A DNA stretch of 64,000 nucleotides from Methylumidiphilus sp963753955 (GCA_963753955.1 CAVWEM010000020.1:81357-145356), one strand, 5' to 3'. Counted from the stretch's first letter, positions 1 to 10,544 are shown. Made by a program: numbers and translations. Notes: generated by a model not told the origin, from the letters alone.

Positions 1-7
1 ATTTACC

Positions 8-1465
8 TCATTTTCTCCAAAAAGTCGGCGTGAACACCACAAAGGCGGTGAGTATCTCCACCCGGCCTAAGAACATGGCCAGGGTGCAGATCCAGGTTTG
101 GAAGTCGCTGAGGCTGGCATAGGTCGTCGCCGGGCCGACTGCTCCCAACCCTGGCCCAGCATTGTTGAGGCAGGAGACGATGGCGGAGAAGGCGGAGATG
201 AAATCCAGGCCACTGGCCACCAGGATCAGGGAGAGCGTGACGATGCTCATGAAATAGACGAAGATGAAACCCAATACGGCGAGTTGGATATTGGAGTGGA
301 CGATCATTTTGCCGAGCTTGAGCGGGTGGATGGCCGTGGGATGGTTGAGCAGGAACATCTGCAACTGGCTTTGCTTTGCCAGGATCAAGGTGCGCATCAT
401 CTTGATGCCGCCACCGGTCGAGCCGGTGCATACGGTGACACAGGCGAGAAACAGCATCCACAGCGGGGCGAATATCGGCCAGCGGGCGTAGTCTGTGTTG
501 GTGAAGCCGCAATCGGTGGCGATGGAGATGACGTTGAATGCGGCAAAACGCAAGCTATCCCAGAAATCCGGGTAAATACCCTGATCGAACAGAAACACGG
601 CGATGCCTAGACAGCTTCCCAGGATCAAGGCCAGAAAGGGCTTGGCTTCGACATCATATTTGTAGGGGTTGAAGCTGCGGTTGCGCACGGCGAGGAAATG
701 GGTGGCGAAATTCATGCCGGCCAGCAACATGAACACCATCAGCACACATTCGATGGTGGTAGAGTCGAAGTAGCGCACATTCGCGTCATGGGTGGAAAAA
801 CCGCCCAGACCCAGCGTGGAGAAGGCGTGGCAAATGGCGTCAAACCAACCCATGCCGGCCAACTTGAGGGCCAGGATGCAGGCCAGGGTCAGCCCTGCGT
901 AGATGCTCCAGAGGTTTTTAGCGGTCTCGGCGATGCGCGGTGCCAGCTTGCTGTCTTTCATCGGCCCCGGCGTCTCGGACATGAACACTTGCCGCCCGCC
1001 CACGCCCAGAATGGGCAGGATGGCCACCGCCAGCACGATGATGCTCATGCCGCCCAGCCAATGCAACTCATGCCGCCAGAGGTTGATGGAGGGGGGCAGG
1101 GCGTCCAGGTTGGACAGCACGGTCGCGCCGGTGGTGGAAAGCCCGGACATGGCTTCAAAATAGGCATCGGTGAACGACAGCCCTGGCAGATAGCCTAGCA
1201 AGGGCAGCGCGGCAATCGCGGCCATCCCGCTCCAGGCCAGCAACACCAGCAGAAAGCCGTCCTTCGCCTTGAGTTCGCGCATGTGGTCTTTGGACAGTAT
1301 CCAGATGACGCCACCCGAAGTGAAGGTCAGCAGCAGATCTCTGAGAAATAGCAGTGCGGTGCCATCGTGGTAGATCCAAGCGGTTAGGATAGGCAGCGTA
1401 TAGGCCGGGCTGAAGACCATGAGCATGATGCCGAATACCCGGGCGAGAGAATACAGTCTGATCAT
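8..1465 (-). CDS. trkH: TrkH family potassium uptake protein
   Basis: Membrane subunit of the Trk K+ uptake system, which works with the NAD-binding protein TrkA. The 485-residue product has the length of E. coli TrkH (about 483) and shows the repeated pore-loop motifs STTGATV, TLGLGGFST, TDCGFTN and CTGSTGGG between hydrophobic spans. The start MIRLYSLARV was chosen because the upstream in-frame extension is Pro/Arg-rich and unlike the family. It lies about 130 nt downstream of gltD on the same strand and could be read from the glt transcript, though the pairing has no obvious functional reason. A TrkA-like channel protein is encoded at 35.7-36.7 kb. Confidence 0.93.
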   Translation of the reverse strand: MIRLYSLARVFGIMLMVFSPAYTLPILTAWIYHDGTALLFLRDLLLTFTSGGVIWILSKDHMRELKAKDGFLLVLLAWSGMAAIAALPLLGYLPGLSFTDAYFEAMSGLSTTGATVLSNLDALPPSINLWRHELHWLGGMSIIVLAVAILPILGVGGRQVFMSETPGPMKDSKLAPRIAETAKNLWSIYAGLTLACILALKLAGMGWFDAICHAFSTLGLGGFSTHDANVRYFDSTTIECVLMVFMLLAGMNFATHFLAVRNRSFNPYKYDVEAKPFLALILGSCLGIAVFLFDQGIYPDFWDSLRFAAFNVISIATDCGFTNTDYARWPIFAPLWMLFLACVTVCTGSTGGGIKMMRTLILAKQSQLQMFLLNHPTAIHPLKLGKMIVHSNIQLAVLGFIFVYFMSIVTLSLILVASGLDFISAFSAIVSCLNNAGPGLGAVGPATTYASLSDFQTWICTLAMFLGRVEILTAFVVFTPTFWRK

Positions 1466-1595
1466 GGTTATCCTGGGACGCTGGGGGAGGGCGGTGGGAT
1501 TGGGAACGCAGGGAGATTCGCAGTGGGCTGTGTCCCTCCTCATCGCTATTGGCGGCGTGTCTAAGCGACGGTGGCGATGAGGAGGGATGGACGGA

Positions 1596-3035
1596 TTAGC
1601 GGGGCAGTTCGGAGGTACCCATGAGGAATTCGTCCACCGCGCGGGCGGCTTGGCGGCCTTCACGGATGGCCCATACCACCAGCGATTGGCCTCGGCGCAT
1701 GTCGCCGGCGGTGAAGACTTTGCTTAGGGAGGTTTGGTAGCTCACAGTGTCGGCCTTGACGTTGCCCCGGTCATCCAACGCTAGCCCGAGTTCCTTCAGC
1801 AGGCCATCCTGCACTGGATGCAGGAAGCCCATGGCGAGGAACACGCGGTCGGCTTTGATGATGAATTCACTGCCGGGAATTTCTGCCATGACCCAGCGGC
1901 CCGCTTCGTTTTTCCATTCGACGCGGACACAATTGGCTTGTTTGACTTCGCCGTTCTCACCCTCAAAAGACTGGGTCGAGACCGAATAATCGCGGTCGCA
2001 GCCTTCTTCTTGAGAGGATGAGGTTCTTTGCTTGTTGGGCCAAAGCGGCCAGGTCAAGCCCTTGTTTTCCTTTTCCGGAGGCTTCGGCAGGATTTCGATC
2101 TGGGTGACGTGGGTGGCCCCTTGGCGGATGGATGTTCCGATGCAGTCAGAGCCGGTATCGCCGCCGCCGATGACCAGGACATGTTTAGCCTTAGCGCTGA
2201 TGCCGATGGTTTCCGGGATGCTGTCGCCCGCGTTGCGCTTGTTCTGCTGGGGCAGGAATTCCATGGCGAAATGCACGCCTTTGAGGTCGCGGCCTGGAAT
2301 CGGCAAATCGCGCGGCTTTTCAGATCCGCCGGCCAGCACCACGGCATCGTACTCGTCGAGCAGGGTTTGCGCGGGAATGTCTTTGCCGATATGGCTGTTC
2401 GGGCGGAAGGTCACGCCTTCGGCCTGCATCTGGGCGATGCGCCGGTCGATGATGTGCTTCTCCATCTTGAAGTCGGGGATGCCATAGCGCAGCAAGCCGC
2501 CGATGCGGTCGTTCTTTTCGTACACCACCACGGCATGGCCGACGCGGGCCAGTTGCTGGGCGCAGGCCAGTCCCGCCGGGCCGGAGCCGACGACGGCCAC
2601 ACGCTTGCCGCTACGGTGTTGCGGCGTCTGCGGCTTGATCCAGCCATTTTCCCAGCCCTTGTCAATGATCGAACATTCGATGGATTTGATGGTGACCGGC
2701 TGGTCGTCGATGTTCAAGGTGCAGGCCGCCTCGCAGGGCGCCGGGCAAATGCGGCCGGTGAACTCGGGGAAATTGTTGGTGCTGTGCAAAACTTCCAAGG
2801 CTTCCTGCCATTTGTCCTGATAAACCAAGTCATTCCAGTCAGGGATGATATTGTTGATCGGGCAGCCGTTATGGCAGTAAGGGATGCCGCAGTCCATGCA
2901 GCGCGCACCCTGCTTGCCGGCTTCCTCGTCGGTCAAGGGAATGGTGAATTCCTTGAAATGGTGGATGCGTTCCTCGACGGGACGGTACTTTCTGTCCTTG
3001 CGGGAGATTTCCATGAATCCGGTGGGTTTACCCAT
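1596..3035 (-). CDS. gltD: Glutamate synthase (NADPH) small subunit
   Basis: Beta subunit of NADPH-GOGAT. It passes electrons from NADPH through FAD and [4Fe-4S] clusters to the large subunit, which makes glutamate from glutamine and 2-oxoglutarate. The 479-residue product has the N-terminal cysteine pattern (CMDCGIPYC, then CPAPCEAAC), an FAD-binding GSGPAGLACAQ and an NADPH-binding GGGDTGSDC. Start MGKPTGFMEI is taken because the family begins this way; a longer in-frame start exists but would overlap gltB. It follows gltB by 35 nt, so the two are almost certainly one operon. Confidence 0.96.
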   Translation of the reverse strand: MGKPTGFMEISRKDRKYRPVEERIHHFKEFTIPLTDEEAGKQGARCMDCGIPYCHNGCPINNIIPDWNDLVYQDKWQEALEVLHSTNNFPEFTGRICPAPCEAACTLNIDDQPVTIKSIECSIIDKGWENGWIKPQTPQHRSGKRVAVVGSGPAGLACAQQLARVGHAVVVYEKNDRIGGLLRYGIPDFKMEKHIIDRRIAQMQAEGVTFRPNSHIGKDIPAQTLLDEYDAVVLAGGSEKPRDLPIPGRDLKGVHFAMEFLPQQNKRNAGDSIPETIGISAKAKHVLVIGGGDTGSDCIGTSIRQGATHVTQIEILPKPPEKENKGLTWPLWPNKQRTSSSQEEGCDRDYSVSTQSFEGENGEVKQANCVRVEWKNEAGRWVMAEIPGSEFIIKADRVFLAMGFLHPVQDGLLKELGLALDDRGNVKADTVSYQTSLSKVFTAGDMRRGQSLVVWAIREGRQAARAVDEFLMGTSELPR

Positions 3036-3070
3036 GCTGTTGTCGCCTCTGTTTCGTGTCGAGATGATGC

Positions 3071-6000
3071 TTAGTGGTGGATTGCGGCTGATTTCTGGAG
3101 CGCTTGCATTTTCTGCAACGCGATTTTGTAATCCACCGGCATGACCTTGACGAAGCGCGGCAAGAAGCTCGCCCAATTGTCGAGGATGTGGCGGGCGCGT
3201 TCGCTGCCGGTGTAGCGCGTATGGCGTTCGATCAAATGGCGCAGCCTTCTGGCGTCGCCGTTGGTCATGTCATGCATGATGTCCACCAGGCCATGGCTTT
3301 CCAAGTCGTCGCCTTGCTGGTCCAGCCCCAAGGCGATTGCGTTTTCTTCGGCGATGGGTTCCAGTTCCACCATGGACAGGTTGCAGCGGGCTTCAAAGTC
3401 GCCATTTTCATCCAGCACATAGGCGACACCGCCCGACATGCCAGCGGCGAAATTGCGGCCTGTGTAACCCAACACTACGACCACGCCGCCGGTCATGTAT
3501 TCGCAGCCGTGATCACCGACGCCTTCCACCACTGCGATGGCACCGGAATTGCGCACGGCGAAGCGCTCGCCGGCCACGCCCCGGAAATAACATTCGCCGC
3601 TGATCGCTCCGTATAGCACGGTGTTGCCGACAATGATGTTTTCCTCCGGCTTGATCGGGCAATCCAACGGCGGACGGATGACCAGGCGACCGCCGGACAA
3701 GCCTTTGCCCACATAGTCGTTGCCTTCACCTTGAAGCTCGATGCTGATGCCGGCCGCGAGGAAGGCACCGAAGCTCTGGCCTGCCGTGCCGGTGGCGAGA
3801 ATGGAGATGCTGTCTTCCGGCAAGCCTTTGTGGCCATAGCGTTTCGCTATTTCGCCGGAAAGCATGGCACCCACCGTGCGGTTGTAATTGCGGACGACTG
3901 TTTTGATTTGCACGGGCTTGCCTTCATCCAAGGCTGGCCGGGCTTGTTCGATCAGGATGTGATCCAATGCCTTGTCCAGTTCGTGGTCTTGGGCCTCGCA
4001 ATTGAAAAGCGCCACTTCCGGCCCCGCTTCGGGTTTGTGCAGAATCTTGCTGAAGTCGATCTTGGATGCCTTCCAGTGGTTGATCGCCCGGTTCATGTCC
4101 AGTCGTTCGGCGTGGCCGATCATCTCGTTAACAGTGCGGAAACCTAAGCGAGCCATGATCTGGCGGACTTCCTCGGCGACGAAGAAGAAGAAGTTCACCA
4201 CATGCTCGGGCTGGCCGGTGAAACGCTTGCGCAGTTCCGGGTCTTGGGTGGCGACGCCCACTGGGCAGGTGTTGAGATGGCATTTGCGCATCATGATGCA
4301 ACCTTCGACGATCAGCGGGGCGGTGGCGAAGCCGACTTCGTCCGCGCCCAGCAGGAAGGCGATAGCCACGTCACGGCCTGAGCGCATACCGCCGTCGGCT
4401 TGCACACAGATGCGTCCGCGCAGTTTGTTCAACACCAGGGTCTGGTGGGTCTCGGCCAAGCCGATTTCCCAAGGCAGGCCGGCATGTTTGATCGAGGTGA
4501 TGGGGCTGGCACCGGTGCCGCCGTCGTAGCCGGCGATGGTGACATGGTCGGCATGGGCTTTTGCCACACCCGCAGCCACTGTCCCCACTCCGATTTCCGA
4601 GACCAGCTTGACGCTGATGCGGGCCTTCGGATTGACGTTCTTCAGGTCGTGGATGAGCTGGGCCAGATCCTCAATGGAATAGATGTCATGATGCGGCGGC
4701 GGCGAGATCAGGCCCACGCCGGGGGTGGAATGGCGGACTTTGGCGATGATGTCGTCCACCTTATGGCCGGGCAACTGGCCACCCTCGCCGGGCTTCGCGC
4801 CTTGTGAAATCTTGATCTGGATGTCATCGGCGTTGACCAGATATTCGGCGGTGACGCCGAAACGGCCCGAGGCCACCTGCTTGATGGCCGAGCGCATGGA
4901 ATCGCCATTCGCCATCGGCTTGAAGCGCTCCGCCAACTCGCCGCCTTCGCCAGTATTGGACTTGCCACCGATGCGATTCATCGCGATAGCCATGGTGGTG
5001 TGCGCTTCCCAAGAAATCGAGCCGAATGACATGGCCCCGGTGGCGAAGCGCTTGACAATATCCTTCGCCGGTTCGACCTCATCCAAGGGTACCGGCTCGG
5101 CTGCGAACTGGAACGCCATCAGGCCGCGCAAGGTCAGCAGACGCTCGTTCTGCTCGTTGACCAGCCGGGCGTATTCGGCATAAGTCTTGGCATCGTTGGC
5201 GCGGGTGGCATGTTGCAGCTTGGCGATGGTCTCCGGTGTCCACATATGGCTTTCGCCGCGTATCCGGTAGGCGTATTCCCCGCCCACGTCCAGCGCGTTC
5301 TTGTACAAGGGCGCGTCGCTGAAGGCCAGGCGATGGCGGCGCACGGTCTCCTCGGCGATTTCCGCCAAGCCTGCCCCGCCGGTGGTGCTGCTGGCCCCGG
5401 TGAAATATTGGTCGAGCAATTCTTGCGACAGCCCGATGGCATTGAAGATTTGCGCACCGCAGTAGGACTGGTAGGTGGAAATGCCCATTTTCGACATGAT
5501 CTTGAGCAACGCCTTGCTCACCGCCTTGATGTAGCGCTTATGGATTTCATCTTCGGACAGCTTCTCCGGCAACGTTTCGCGCATATGGGAAAGCGTGTCG
5601 AAAGCAAGGTAGGGATTGACCGCCTCCGCGCCATAACCGGCCAGCACGGCGAAGTGATGCACTTCGCGGGCCTCGCCGCTTTCCACCACCAGGCCGACCT
5701 TGGTGCGCAGGCCGGTGCGGGTGAGGTGGTAATGCACCGCTGAGGTTGCCAATAGCGCCGGAATGGCGACATGGTCGGTATCCATTTGCCGGTCGGACAG
5801 CACCAGGATGTTATTGCCATCGTGGACTGCCTGTTCCGCCTGCTGGCACAGGGACTTCAACGCCGGTTCCATGCCTGCCGCGCCAGTTTCCGCCGTGTAA
5901 CAGATGCTCAGGTTCTTGGTTTTGAACGCGCCGCCGGTCCGCGCCTCGATGCGACGGATTTTTTCCAAATCCTTGTTGCTGAGGATCGGCTGGTGGACTT

Positions 6001-7699
6001 CTAGACGCTTGTTAGAGCCACCGTCATGGAGGCCAAGCAAGTTGGGGCGAGGGCCGATGTGGGACACCAAGGACATCACCAACTCCTCGCGGATCGGGTC
6101 GATGGCCGGGTTGGTGACCTGGGCGAAGCCCTGCTTGAAATAATCGTAGAGCAGCCGGGGACGGTCGGACAGCACGGCCAGCGCCGCGTCTATGCCCATT
6201 GAGCCGACCGGCTCCTGGCCGGTGAGGGCCATCGGTTGCAGGAAGAACTTGATGTCTTCCTGGGTGTAGCCGAAGGCTTGCTGGGCGTCGAGCAGGGTTT
6301 GCTCGTCGGGAGCCATCGCCGCCACTTCGGCAGGCAGGCTTTCCAGATGGATTTGGGTCTGGTCCACCCATTGCTGGTAGGGTGCGCGCTCGGCCAGTTC
6401 CGCCTTGATTTCAGCATCGTCAATGATGCGGCCTTTCTCCAGGTCGATCAGGAACATCTTGCCCGGCTGCAAGCGCCACTTCTTGATGATCTTATGCTGC
6501 GGAATGTCCAGCACGCCCATTTCCGAGGCCATCATCACATAGTCGTCGTCGGTGATCAGGTAGCGGGCGGGGCGCAGGCCGTTGCGATCCAAGGTCGCGC
6601 CGATCTGGCGACCGTCGGTGAAGGCCACGGCGGCGGGGCCGTCCCAGGGTTCCATCAAGGCCGAATGGTATTCATAGAAAGCCCGGCGCTTGTCGTCCAT
6701 CAACGGGTTGCCGGCCCAGGCTTCCGGGATCAGCAGCATCATCGCGTGGACCAACGAATAGCCGCCGGCGACCAACAGCTCCAGCGCATTATCGAAACAG
6801 GCCGAGTCGGACTGGCCTTCGGCGATCAGCGGCCAGAGTTTATTCAGATCCTCGCCCAGCAGTTCGGAGGACATTGAGTAGCGCCGCGCCGCCATCCAAT
6901 TGACATTGCCGCGCACGGTGTTGATCTCGCCGTTATGGGCGATCATGCGGAATGGATGGGCCAGGTCCCAAGTCGGGAAGGTGTTGGTCGAGAAGCGCTG
7001 GTGCACCAAAGCCAAGGCCGAGACCATGGACTCGTTGGCCAGGTCAAGGTAATACGAGCCGACCTGGTCAGCCAGCAACATACCCTTGTAAACCAGGGTG
7101 CGCGAAGAAAAGGACGGCAGATAGAACGCTTTGCCGTGGGACAGGCCAAGATCCCGCACGGCGTTTTCGGCCTGTTTGCGGATGACGAACAGCTTGCGCT
7201 CGAAAGCATCCTGGCTGGGGGCGTTGGCACCCCGGCCGATGAAGATTTGGCGGACGAAAGGCTCCACCGCCTTGACCGATTCGCCCAAGCCTTCGTTGCT
7301 CACCGGCACGTCGCGCCAACCGAGTACGCTCTGGCCTTCGGCCTTGATGAAGTTGGCTAGGATCGCCTCGCACGTTGCACGCTCTTCGGCTATGCGCGGC
7401 AGAAACACCATGCCCACGCCATACTCGCCCGGCGGCGGCAGGGCGAATCCCAGTTTGGCGGTTTCTTCTCGGAGGAAAGCGTCCGGGGTCTGGATGAGGA
7501 TGCCTGCGCCGTCGCCTGCCAGAGGATCTGCGCCTACCGCGCCCCGATGGGTCAGGTTTTTGAGGAGCTCCAAACCTTGTCGGATGATGTCGTGGTTCTT
7601 CCTGCCCTTGATGTGGGCGATGAAACCAACGCCGCAAGCGTCGTGTTCGTTACGCGGGTCATACAGACCCTGCTTGGCGGGTACAGTGCTGTGAGTCAT
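3071..7699 (-). CDS. gltB: Glutamate synthase (NADPH) large subunit
   Basis: Alpha subunit of NADPH-GOGAT, first gene of the gltBD pair, for ammonia assimilation in the cytoplasm. At 1542 residues it is full length. The glutaminase nucleophile is Cys22 in HDACGVGF, exposed after removal of a 21-residue propeptide. The synthase domain carries the [3Fe-4S] cysteines in CIMMRKCHLNTCPVG, and the C-terminal beta-helix domain has repeated GG(V/R)-V motifs. The frame is uninterrupted over 4.6 kb, in contrast with many later genes of this window. The divergent neighbour is a UbiF-like hydroxylase across a 376-bp gap. Confidence 0.97.
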   Translation of the reverse strand: MTHSTVPAKQGLYDPRNEHDACGVGFIAHIKGRKNHDIIRQGLELLKNLTHRGAVGADPLAGDGAGILIQTPDAFLREETAKLGFALPPPGEYGVGMVFLPRIAEERATCEAILANFIKAEGQSVLGWRDVPVSNEGLGESVKAVEPFVRQIFIGRGANAPSQDAFERKLFVIRKQAENAVRDLGLSHGKAFYLPSFSSRTLVYKGMLLADQVGSYYLDLANESMVSALALVHQRFSTNTFPTWDLAHPFRMIAHNGEINTVRGNVNWMAARRYSMSSELLGEDLNKLWPLIAEGQSDSACFDNALELLVAGGYSLVHAMMLLIPEAWAGNPLMDDKRRAFYEYHSALMEPWDGPAAVAFTDGRQIGATLDRNGLRPARYLITDDDYVMMASEMGVLDIPQHKIIKKWRLQPGKMFLIDLEKGRIIDDAEIKAELAERAPYQQWVDQTQIHLESLPAEVAAMAPDEQTLLDAQQAFGYTQEDIKFFLQPMALTGQEPVGSMGIDAALAVLSDRPRLLYDYFKQGFAQVTNPAIDPIREELVMSLVSHIGPRPNLLGLHDGGSNKRLEVHQPILSNKDLEKIRRIEARTGGAFKTKNLSICYTAETGAAGMEPALKSLCQQAEQAVHDGNNILVLSDRQMDTDHVAIPALLATSAVHYHLTRTGLRTKVGLVVESGEAREVHHFAVLAGYGAEAVNPYLAFDTLSHMRETLPEKLSEDEIHKRYIKAVSKALLKIMSKMGISTYQSYCGAQIFNAIGLSQELLDQYFTGASSTTGGAGLAEIAEETVRRHRLAFSDAPLYKNALDVGGEYAYRIRGESHMWTPETIAKLQHATRANDAKTYAEYARLVNEQNERLLTLRGLMAFQFAAEPVPLDEVEPAKDIVKRFATGAMSFGSISWEAHTTMAIAMNRIGGKSNTGEGGELAERFKPMANGDSMRSAIKQVASGRFGVTAEYLVNADDIQIKISQGAKPGEGGQLPGHKVDDIIAKVRHSTPGVGLISPPPHHDIYSIEDLAQLIHDLKNVNPKARISVKLVSEIGVGTVAAGVAKAHADHVTIAGYDGGTGASPITSIKHAGLPWEIGLAETHQTLVLNKLRGRICVQADGGMRSGRDVAIAFLLGADEVGFATAPLIVEGCIMMRKCHLNTCPVGVATQDPELRKRFTGQPEHVVNFFFFVAEEVRQIMARLGFRTVNEMIGHAERLDMNRAINHWKASKIDFSKILHKPEAGPEVALFNCEAQDHELDKALDHILIEQARPALDEGKPVQIKTVVRNYNRTVGAMLSGEIAKRYGHKGLPEDSISILATGTAGQSFGAFLAAGISIELQGEGNDYVGKGLSGGRLVIRPPLDCPIKPEENIIVGNTVLYGAISGECYFRGVAGERFAVRNSGAIAVVEGVGDHGCEYMTGGVVVVLGYTGRNFAAGMSGGVAYVLDENGDFEARCNLSMVELEPIAEENAIALGLDQQGDDLESHGLVDIMHDMTNGDARRLRHLIERHTRYTGSERARHILDNWASFLPRFVKVMPVDYKIALQKMQALQKSAAIHH

Positions 7700-8075
7700 T
7701 TTTTTACCTCATTCGGCATTCAGCCAGTGGGGAAAATCCCACCGTTAGCATCGCATTTGACCGGCAAAATCCGCTTGTGTGCCGCGCAGATGGCGGCATG
7801 GATGCCTGTTTTTGGCGCAAGCTGTTGTTTTTGGGAGTTTGTTGGGTTGGCGGCAGAACCGCTACAGTGTGCAAATGGTGGGTGAATATAGGGAATCCGA
7901 CCGCATTTTTCAAGCATTTGCTTGTGTCACGCCAAACCTGCCCCGTCGGGACAAAGGATAAACCGAGCTTGGTGCCAATGCGACGGTTAAACTTGCTTGA
8001 GGACTGGGCATTCCTTTTAATTTATTATTCACTGTTTGCATAACCCGATGACGAGAGGGGGCTTGGAGAAACGCT
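7700..8075. other. Divergent intergenic region gltB / UbiF-like gene
   Basis: This 376-bp spacer must hold the promoters of gltB (leftward) and of the hydroxylase gene (rightward). Short open frames are present on both strands but none has a convincing ribosome site or recognisable product. I looked for a sigma-54 -24/-12 site in front of gltB and found no convincing match. AT-rich tracts lie at about 8010-8035, just before the hydroxylase gene. Confidence 0.5.
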
Positions 8076-9293
8076 ATGAACGAACATTATGATGTGGTGA
8101 TTGTCGGCGGCGGCATGGTCGGTGCGGCGCTGGGATGTGGCTTGGGCGGCAGCCCTTTGCGGGTGGCGGTGCTGGAAGACGCGCCGCCGCCGGACTTCGC
8201 GCCGGAACAGCCGCATGATTTGCGTGTTTCTGCGGTCAGCATCGCCTCTGCCAGCATCCTCAAGACCGTAGGTGCGTGGCCGGGTGTCGCCGCCCGGCGC
8301 TTCTGCCCGTTCCGCCGCATGAGGGTCTGGGAGGATCAGGGTGATGTGGAATTCCGTAGCGAGGACATCAACGAACCCCTGCTGGGCTACATCGTCGAGA
8401 ATCGCATCATCCAATTGGCTTTGTTGGACCGCCTCCAGGCGTTCGACAATGTCGATCTCCTCTGCCCGGTGCAAACCCTGACCATCGACTATGCGCCCGC
8501 ACAGTCCACTCTGATCCTGGAAGATGGACGCAGAATCACCTGCCGCTTGTTGGTGGCTGCCGACGGTGGATATTCCCGCGTCCGCCAAGCGGCCGGCATG
8601 GGCGTGCACACTTGGGATTACGAGCAACATGCCTTGGTGTTGACAGTGGAGACTGCCTACGGCCAGCAGGACATCACCTGGCAGCGGTTCACTCCCACCG
8701 GCCCCTTGGCTTTCCTGCCCTTGGATGGGCCTAACGCCTCGCTGGTCTGGTACAACAAGCCGGAGGAGGTCAAGCGGCTGAAAGCCCTGTCCGATGAGGA
8801 TTTGCTGAAGGAACTGAAGGCGACTTTCCCGGCGGCTTTAGGCGAAATCGTCCGCATCACTTCGCGCGGTAGTTTTCCGCTGCGTCGCCAACACGCCCAG
8901 CATTACAGCAAAGAAGGTGTGGCCCTGATCGGCGACGCCGCCCACATGATCCATCCATTGGCGGGCCAGGGCGTCAACATCGGTCTGCTTGACGCCGCCG
9001 CCCTAGCCCAGGTGCTGGTCGCTGCCAATAAAGCCTCCAAGGACATCGGCGCGGGGCCGGTGTTGCAGGAATACGAGAAGATGCGCCGCCAGAACAACCT
9101 GTTGATGATGACCACCATGGACTTGTTCTACCGCGTTTTCGGCAACGCCCATCTACCGATGAAACTTTTGCGCGATATCGGTCTGGGTCTGGCCGAACAC
9201 TTATTCCCGGCAAAGAGACTGGCGATGAAATACGCCATGGGATTGGGCGGGCAATTGCCGAGGCTGGCTAGGGGAGAGACGATAGTGCGGTAG
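8076..9293 (+). CDS. FAD-dependent ubiquinone hydroxylase, UbiF/UbiH family
   Basis: A 405-residue flavin monooxygenase of the UbiH/UbiF/UbiI/COQ6 family, which hydroxylates the benzoquinone ring during ubiquinone synthesis. Seen: N-terminal dinucleotide motif GGGMVGAALG, the family segment LLGYIVENRIIQ, LLVAADGGYSRVRQ, and the C-terminal FAD motif GDAAHMIHPLAGQGVN. From memory it is closest to UbiF (C6 hydroxylase): the stretches WQRFTPTGPLAFLPL and SLVWY are shared. I leave the symbol blank because the position specificity cannot be read from sequence. A second family member (ubiH) lies broken at 62.3-63.5 kb. A GGAG-type ribosome site precedes the ATG. Confidence 0.88.
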   Translation: MNEHYDVVIVGGGMVGAALGCGLGGSPLRVAVLEDAPPPDFAPEQPHDLRVSAVSIASASILKTVGAWPGVAARRFCPFRRMRVWEDQGDVEFRSEDINEPLLGYIVENRIIQLALLDRLQAFDNVDLLCPVQTLTIDYAPAQSTLILEDGRRITCRLLVAADGGYSRVRQAAGMGVHTWDYEQHALVLTVETAYGQQDITWQRFTPTGPLAFLPLDGPNASLVWYNKPEEVKRLKALSDEDLLKELKATFPAALGEIVRITSRGSFPLRRQHAQHYSKEGVALIGDAAHMIHPLAGQGVNIGLLDAAALAQVLVAANKASKDIGAGPVLQEYEKMRRQNNLLMMTTMDLFYRVFGNAHLPMKLLRDIGLGLAEHLFPAKRLAMKYAMGLGGQLPRLARGETIVR

Positions 9294-9370
9294 GCGTCTA
9301 TCTATTTTGGGAAATTGAGCGCATCATCTGGAAGGGCGGAGACCCCGCCCTTCGAACAAGGTGAAAACTC

Positions 9371-9445
9371 ATGAAAACTCAAGCGAAAGGCAGCAGCCCC
9401 CGCAAAGAAAGCAAGGGCAAGGCTAAACGCAAACCGACGAAATGA
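9371..9445 (+). CDS. Possible 24-residue basic peptide
   Basis: A very short frame of 24 codons coding for a Lys/Arg/Ser-rich peptide that begins MKTQAKG and ends KPTK, preceded by an AAGG sequence at a workable distance. I do not recognise it. It sits between the UbiF-like gene and the cyclic-nucleotide-binding protein. Its composition recalls small nucleic-acid-binding peptides, but at this length it could be chance. Confidence 0.25.
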   Translation: MKTQAKGSSPRKESKGKAKRKPTK

Positions 9446-9511
9446 ACCGGGCCATTTTGCAGCCGATTGGGTAGAATATTTTCTTCAGTAAGCAGCCGAC
9501 CATGCTTCGCA

Positions 9512-10544
9512 ATGGACAAAAATCTTCTCAAGTCGCTGATCCCAATCAATTCGTTGACCCCCGATAACTTCAACGAATTGGCAGCCAGTGCCTCGGTGGA
9601 AAAGCTGCCGGAGGGCAGCCGCTTGTTCACCCAAGGCGAACGCGACTGGCAGACGCTGTATCTGCTGTCCGGCGAGGTGGCTCTTTCGTCCAGTGACACC
9701 CCCTTTGTCCGCACGGTGGTGGGTGGCACTGACGCGGCGCACTATTCGCTCGCGCAACTCAATCCGCGCCCATTTACCGGCATCGCCAAGACGCCGGTGG
9801 CTATCGTCCGTGTCGATAGCAGGTTGCTTGACCGGCTGCTCACCTGGGATCAGGCGGCCGGTTACGAGGTGGCGGAAATCGACGGTAGCCAGGACGCCGA
9901 TTGGATGATGGGCTTGCTGCGCAGCGAAACGTTCAGAAAGCTGCCCCCCGCCAATATCAGCGCGCTATTCGCGCGTTTCTTGCCGATTGAGGTCAAAGCA
10001 GGCCAGATAATCATCCGCCAAGGCGATCCCGGCGACTATTACTACCTGATCAAAAGCGGCAAGGCCGATGTTTTGCGCAGGTCAGAGAAGACGCACAAGG
10101 TGTCCATTGTTGACCAAATACAGGAAGGGGGGGATTTCGGCGAGGATGCCTTGCTATCCGGCGCGCCGCGCAACGCCACCGTGGTTATGGTGACGGACGG
10201 CCTGCTGATGCGGCTCAAACGCCAGGATTTTAATGAGTTGCTGCGTGAACCCTTGGTGAAATGGCTGACTTTGGATGAAGCCAAGGCCATGGTCCAGGCG
10301 GGTGCGTGCTTGCTCGACGTGCGGCTGGAGGATGAACACAGAAGTGGCACGATCAAAGGCAGCGTCAACATGCCCCTCAATCAACTGAGGGCGAGGTCAG
10401 CCGGGCTTGACCGCAGAGCGTCACTATATTGTCTTTTGCCAGACCGGCAGCCGCAGTTGCGCGGCGGCATTCCTGTTGAGCCAGCAGGGTTTTGATGTGT
10501 CCGTGCTGCGTGGTGGTTTGGACGGGCTCGCCAAGGCCTGTTGA
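9512..10544 (+). pseudogene. Cyclic nucleotide-binding domain / rhodanese protein, frameshifted
   Basis: The protein would carry an N-terminal cNMP-binding-like half (ends about residue 130), a second clear cNMP-binding domain (QGDPGDYYYLI and GDFGEDALLSG) and a C-terminal rhodanese domain. The frame is lost inside the rhodanese domain near 10,400. The original frame stops at 10,495 after nonsense residues, while the +1 frame continues with HYIVFCQTGSRSC, the rhodanese active-site loop with its Cys, and LRGGLDGLAKAC to a stop at 10,544. One missing or two extra bases explain it. Start MDKNLLKSL is preferred over an upstream in-frame ATG at 9,467. It may be a sensor linking a nucleotide signal to sulfur transfer; this is inference. 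Confidence 0.8.

Noticed and set aside
7700..8075. Sigma-54 promoter in front of gltB
   Set aside because: Nitrogen control would make it attractive, but no TGGC-N8-TTGC pair with correct spacing was found on the minus strand.
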